Shown: piece after piece, positions 4,956 to 7,472 of the stretch
Layout: every line of letters starts with the position of its first letter
Position numbering within the stretch: the first letter of the stretch is position 1
Assembly (NCBI GenBank): GCA_903832395.1
Contig: CAILBF010000088.1
Location: 1 to 7,472 of the forward strand
DNA: 7,472 nt
Direction of reading: 5' to 3'
From: an uncultured Actinomycetes bacterium
GTDB lineage: Bacteria > Actinomycetota > Actinomycetes > Nanopelagicales > Nanopelagicaceae
Notes under the pieces: model-generated
Seen by the model: only the letters and a program-made list of their open reading frames with translations
What the model was told of the DNA's origin: nothing
The model's database searches: none
Program-made: the position numbers and the translations under genes

Positions 4956-6215
4956 ATGGCATCTCTGGATCGTTTCCGCGTTACTGGCGGAGCCCATCTA
5001 CGTGGTGATGTCAGCATCACGGGCGCTAAGAACTCAGTTCTCAAACTAATGGCTGCCTCGCTGCTAGCTGTGGGTAAGACAACCATTACCAATGTTCCAG
5101 AAATTGCAGATGTCGAAATCATGTCTGAGCTTTTAACGCGTTTAGGGTGCACAGTCGTACATTCCAAAGACAGTTTAACTATTGACGTTCCAGAGATGCT
5201 TGGACACCGCGCTGATTACGACCTCGTTCGTAAAATGCGCGCATCGATTAATGTTTTAGGCCCGCTAGTCGCACGCATTGGTAGCGCCGAAGTTGCACTT
5301 CCCGGCGGAGATGCAATTGGTTCTCGTGGTTTAGATTTTCATATTAAGGGTCTCGAGTCACTTGGTGCCAAAGCCCATATTGAGCATGGTTACGTCATTG
5401 CCGAAGCTCCACATGGATTAACTGGAACACGCATTGAGCTAGATTTTCCAAGCGTTGGTGCAACTGAAAATATTATGACGGCTGCGGTTTTAGCTAGCGG
5501 AGAAACAATTATTGATAATGCCGCTCGCGAACCTGATCTAGTTGATCTGGGTGAGTTTCTAGTTTCAATGGGGGCGCAGATTTCGGGTCTGGGATCACCG
5601 TTAATTACAATCACGGGTGTTAAAAAATTGAAGCCTACGTCGCATGCAACTATCCCCGATCGCATTATTACTGGAACGTGGGCATTTGCTGCGGTAATGA
5701 CCCAAGGAGATATCACGATTCACGGTGCTCGTGCTCAAGATCTCGAGCTGCCCCTAGAAAAACTAGCCTCTGCTGGTGCGATAGTTACTACAACTGCCGA
5801 TGGGGTTCGCGTACGAATGGATTCACGCCCACAGGCCATTGATGTAGCAACGCTCCCCTACCCAGGATTTCCGACAGATTTACTGCCCATGGTTATTGCG
5901 CTAAATGCGATTGCAGAAGGCAACTCATTAGTTACTGAAAATGTTTTTGAATCACGGTTCATGTTTGTCAACGAACTCATTCGCCTAGGTGCTCAAGTTT
6001 CAGTTGACGGTCACCACGCATCTATCGATGGAGTCCTAGAACTCTCCGGCGCACCTGTTGAAGCTACCGATATACGTGCGGGTGCGGGATTAATCCTGGC
6101 CGCCCTTGTGAGTGAGGGTGAAACTACGATCGATGGTGCTTTCCACGTTGATCGTGGGTACCCTAACTTTGCCGAACAGTTGTGTTCCCTAGGTGCGAAA
6201 GTGAGCCGTGAATAA
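4956..6215 (+). CDS. murA: UDP-N-acetylglucosamine 1-carboxyvinyltransferase (MurA), Asp-loop form
   Basis: A full-length 419-residue MurA, which transfers enolpyruvate from PEP to UDP-GlcNAc in the first committed step of peptidoglycan synthesis. The two-lobed inside-out barrel is intact: Lys25-Asn26 in GAKNSVLKLMAASL (E. coli Lys22/Asn23), the mobile loop LPGGDAIGSR (115-124) with Arg124, SVGATENIM (166-174), NAAREPDLVDLGEFL (188-202), Asp308 in FPTDLLP (E. coli Asp305) and Arg400 in HVDRGY (E. coli Arg397). The loop residue equal to E. coli Cys115 is Asp119 (codon GAT at 5310-5312). This is the form found in M. tuberculosis, which fosfomycin cannot alkylate. The start at ATG 4956 fits the family N-terminus and a -10 six bases upstream. 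The stop TAA overlaps the glpX ATG by one base (TAATG). Confidence 0.97.
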   Translation: MASLDRFRVTGGAHLRGDVSITGAKNSVLKLMAASLLAVGKTTITNVPEIADVEIMSELLTRLGCTVVHSKDSLTIDVPEMLGHRADYDLVRKMRASINVLGPLVARIGSAEVALPGGDAIGSRGLDFHIKGLESLGAKAHIEHGYVIAEAPHGLTGTRIELDFPSVGATENIMTAAVLASGETIIDNAAREPDLVDLGEFLVSMGAQISGLGSPLITITGVKKLKPTSHATIPDRIITGTWAFAAVMTQGDITIHGARAQDLELPLEKLASAGAIVTTTADGVRVRMDSRPQAIDVATLPYPGFPTDLLPMVIALNAIAEGNSLVTENVFESRFMFVNELIRLGAQVSVDGHHASIDGVLELSGAPVEATDIRAGAGLILAALVSEGETTIDGAFHVDRGYPNFAEQLCSLGAKVSRE

Positions 6216-7135
6216 TGCCTCCAATCCCAGATCGCAATTTAGCCCTTGAGCTAATCCGCGTCACCGAAACGGCCGCGATGGCCGCTGCGCCTTGGGTGGG
6301 ACGTGGTGAAAAAAACTTAGCCGATAAAGCAGCCGTTGAGGCGATGCGCGAAATGATTAACACAGTCGATATGACCGGAATTGTAGTTATTGGTGAAGGC
6401 GAAAAAGATGAAGCACCAATGTTGCACAATGGTGAACACGTTGGCAATCAAGAGGGACCAGCTTGCGATGTTGCAGTTGACCCAATCGATGGAACATCAC
6501 TGACTGCAAATGGAATGAACGGTGCGATTTCCGTAATTGCACTCGCTCCTCGCGGCACAATGTATGACCCAAAAACCTCTTTTTATATGAATAAAATTGT
6601 GACTGGTCCTGAGGCAGCGCACGTCATCGATATTACGGCCTCGACCGAACACAACATCAAAGCCGTTGCTAAAGCTAAGAATTTACCGGTAAGTGACATC
6701 ACGGTAGTTGTACTCAATCGCCCACGCCATGAACAATTGATCAGCGAAATTCGCGCCGCAGGTGCCCGTATTCGTTTAATTCAAGATGGGGATGTTGCCG
6801 CTGCAATTGAAACTGCGCGTCCTAATACTGGCATCGATCTATTAATGGGCATCGGCGGAACTCCTGAAGGTGTAATTACTGCAGCGGCAATGATTTGCTT
6901 AGGGGGCTCTATCCAAGGTCAGTTGCACATCGATGGAAAAGCTTCGGGACCAGTCCTACATACAAAAGACTTGGTCAACTCTGATGATGTTTTTCTTGCG
7001 GCCACGGGCGTAACTGATGGCGAGTTAATCAAAGGAATTCGTTACACAAGTTTCGGTGCAGTTAGTCAATCAATTGTTATGCGTGGAAAATCAAAGACTG
7101 TACGAATTATTGAAACCGAGCACCACTTAAAGTAG
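6215..7135 (+). CDS. glpX: class II fructose-1,6-bisphosphatase
   Basis: A 306-residue GlpX-family phosphatase that hydrolyses fructose-1,6-bisphosphate to fructose-6-phosphate in gluconeogenesis, in the cytoplasm with Mg2+ or Mn2+. The family blocks are all here: LIRVTETAAMAAAPWVGRG near the start, metal ligands Asp37, Glu61 (GEGEKDEAPML, 60-70), Asp89 (DPIDGT, 89-94) and Glu218 (GIGGTPEGV), the catalytic Thr94, RPRHEQLI (169-176), DGDVAAAI (191-198) and MRGKSKTVR near the end. It is shorter than E. coli GlpX and M. tuberculosis GlpX: the segment between IQGQL and NSDDVFLAATGV is reduced, and the protein ends soon after ETEHHLK. No class I FBPase is visible. It starts inside the murA stop (TAATG) with no clear Shine-Dalgarno sequence, so translation is probably coupled to murA. 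Its stop lies one base from the convergent atpC stop. Confidence 0.95.
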   Translation: MPPIPDRNLALELIRVTETAAMAAAPWVGRGEKNLADKAAVEAMREMINTVDMTGIVVIGEGEKDEAPMLHNGEHVGNQEGPACDVAVDPIDGTSLTANGMNGAISVIALAPRGTMYDPKTSFYMNKIVTGPEAAHVIDITASTEHNIKAVAKAKNLPVSDITVVVLNRPRHEQLISEIRAAGARIRLIQDGDVAAAIETARPNTGIDLLMGIGGTPEGVITAAAMICLGGSIQGQLHIDGKASGPVLHTKDLVNSDDVFLAATGVTDGELIKGIRYTSFGAVSQSIVMRGKSKTVRIIETEHHLK

Positions 7136-7136
7136 G

Positions 7137-7391
7137 CTAGCTACTTACCGTTTCAGAGAGAATTGACACTCGATTGTTTGAAACTGATAGGAAGCCACCG
7201 CTGACGTTAAAGTCAGAGGTGCTTCCATCAACACCAGTAATACTTACAACTCCGTCGACTAGAACACCAAATAAAGGTGTGTGCCCGGTCAAAATACCGA
7301 GATCACCATCGATAGTGCGTGCAGAGACTGAAGTTGCCTCTCCTGACCACACACGCTCGGTTGGCGATACTAATTCGACGTTAAGTGTCAT
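7137..7391 (-). CDS. atpC: ATP synthase epsilon subunit, beta-sandwich domain only
   Basis: An 84-residue epsilon subunit of the F1 part of ATP synthase, part of the central stalk with gamma. It shows the N-terminal beta-sandwich landmarks: LNVELVSPTERVWSGEA at the start, DGDLGILTGHTPL in the middle and NVSGGFLSVSNNRVSIL before the end. The protein stops at SETVSS, just where E. coli epsilon begins its two-helix C-terminal domain, so the helices that inhibit ATP hydrolysis and bind ATP are absent. Short epsilons of this kind occur in some other actinobacteria, and the reading frame shows no decay, so this is probably native rather than a pseudogene. It begins six bases after the atpD stop. 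A weak GGAAAG inside the atpD end lies about nine bases before the ATG and may act as its ribosome binding site. Confidence 0.93.
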   Translation of the reverse strand: MTLNVELVSPTERVWSGEATSVSARTIDGDLGILTGHTPLFGVLVDGVVSITGVDGSTSDFNVSGGFLSVSNNRVSILSETVSS

Positions 7392-7397
7392 GTGAAA

Positions 7398-7472
7398 TTA
7401 CTTTCCAACACTCGCTGCGAGTTCAGCGGCCTTGCGCTCTACATCTTCTAATCCACCGCACATGAAGAATGC
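7398..7472 (-). CDS. atpD: ATP synthase beta subunit, C-terminal end (runs off the right edge)
   Basis: The last 24 codons and stop of a gene entering from the right. The visible residues end AFFMCGGLEDVERKAAELAA followed by SVGK. This matches the C-terminus of F1 beta subunits, where an AFYMVGG-like block is followed by a charged helix. The identity is strengthened by atpC directly downstream on the same strand, the usual end of the atp operon. The catalytic P-loop and nucleotide-binding parts lie outside the window. Confidence 0.93.
   Translation of the reverse strand, partial: AFFMCGGLEDVERKAAELAASVGK

Noticed and set aside
7130..7146. Possible intrinsic terminator between glpX and atpC
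   Set aside because: The stem is only six base pairs, not GC-rich, and no T-run follows on either strand. It is kept only as an observation, not as a terminator feature.
7174..7395. Plus-strand open frame of 73 codons opposite atpC
   Set aside because: It lies almost wholly antisense to atpC, a clear family member, and its residues show no motif or signal. It is a shadow.

Overview
The window looks like a compact, chromosomal, housekeeping stretch from an actinobacterium (Actinomycetota) of moderate GC content, possibly a streamlined freshwater lineage of the Nanopelagicales (acI) type. The reasons are the gene content and the packing. It has a MurA with Asp in place of the catalytic-loop Cys (the mycobacterial form), a small CPGC/HWHxxCW zinc-ribbon-like protein, an alpha/beta hydrolase with an LHPLPTAGGMMDSH signature, a class II fructose-bisphosphatase, and a PduO-type adenosyltransferase divergent from murA near the ATP synthase genes. 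The genus-level placement is inference. Base composition judged by eye is lower in GC than most actinobacteria.

Layout from left to right: 1-242 (-), 5' part of an alpha/beta hydrolase; 281-1762 (+), a GabD2-like aldehyde dehydrogenase; 1759-2070 (-), the small zinc-ribbon-like protein; 2101-2952, 2945-3739 and 3732-4358 (+), an overlapping cluster of ABC exporter ATPase, ABC-2 permease and a secreted basic protein of unknown function; 4355-4927 (-), cob(I)alamin adenosyltransferase; 4956-6215 and 6215-7135 (+), murA and glpX coupled through TAATG; 7137-7391 and 7398-7472 (-), atpC and the 3' end of atpD. There are no RNA genes, insertion sequences, CRISPR arrays or long repeats. No stretch without a gene exceeds 38 bases, and only about 103 of 7472 bases lie outside coding sequence.

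The most striking non-gene signal is how the genes start and stop. In the three divergent gaps (38, 30 and 28 bases), five of six start codons have a TANNNT hexamer 6-7 bases upstream, and the sixth has a weaker GAAAAT. That geometry predicts leaderless mRNAs. At two of three convergent junctions both genes stop in one shared TTAA; at the third the stops are one base apart. The two junctions inside the exporter cluster use the same 8-base overlap (ATGAATAA, GTGATTAA).

Functionally, GlpX makes fructose-6-phosphate, the entry point to UDP-GlcNAc, which MurA consumes with PEP. The murA-glpX pair therefore joins gluconeogenesis to peptidoglycan precursor supply. The least understood part is the exporter followed by the secreted Lys/Pro-rich four-cysteine protein. 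I see no clear defence system, mobile element or wholly new system here.
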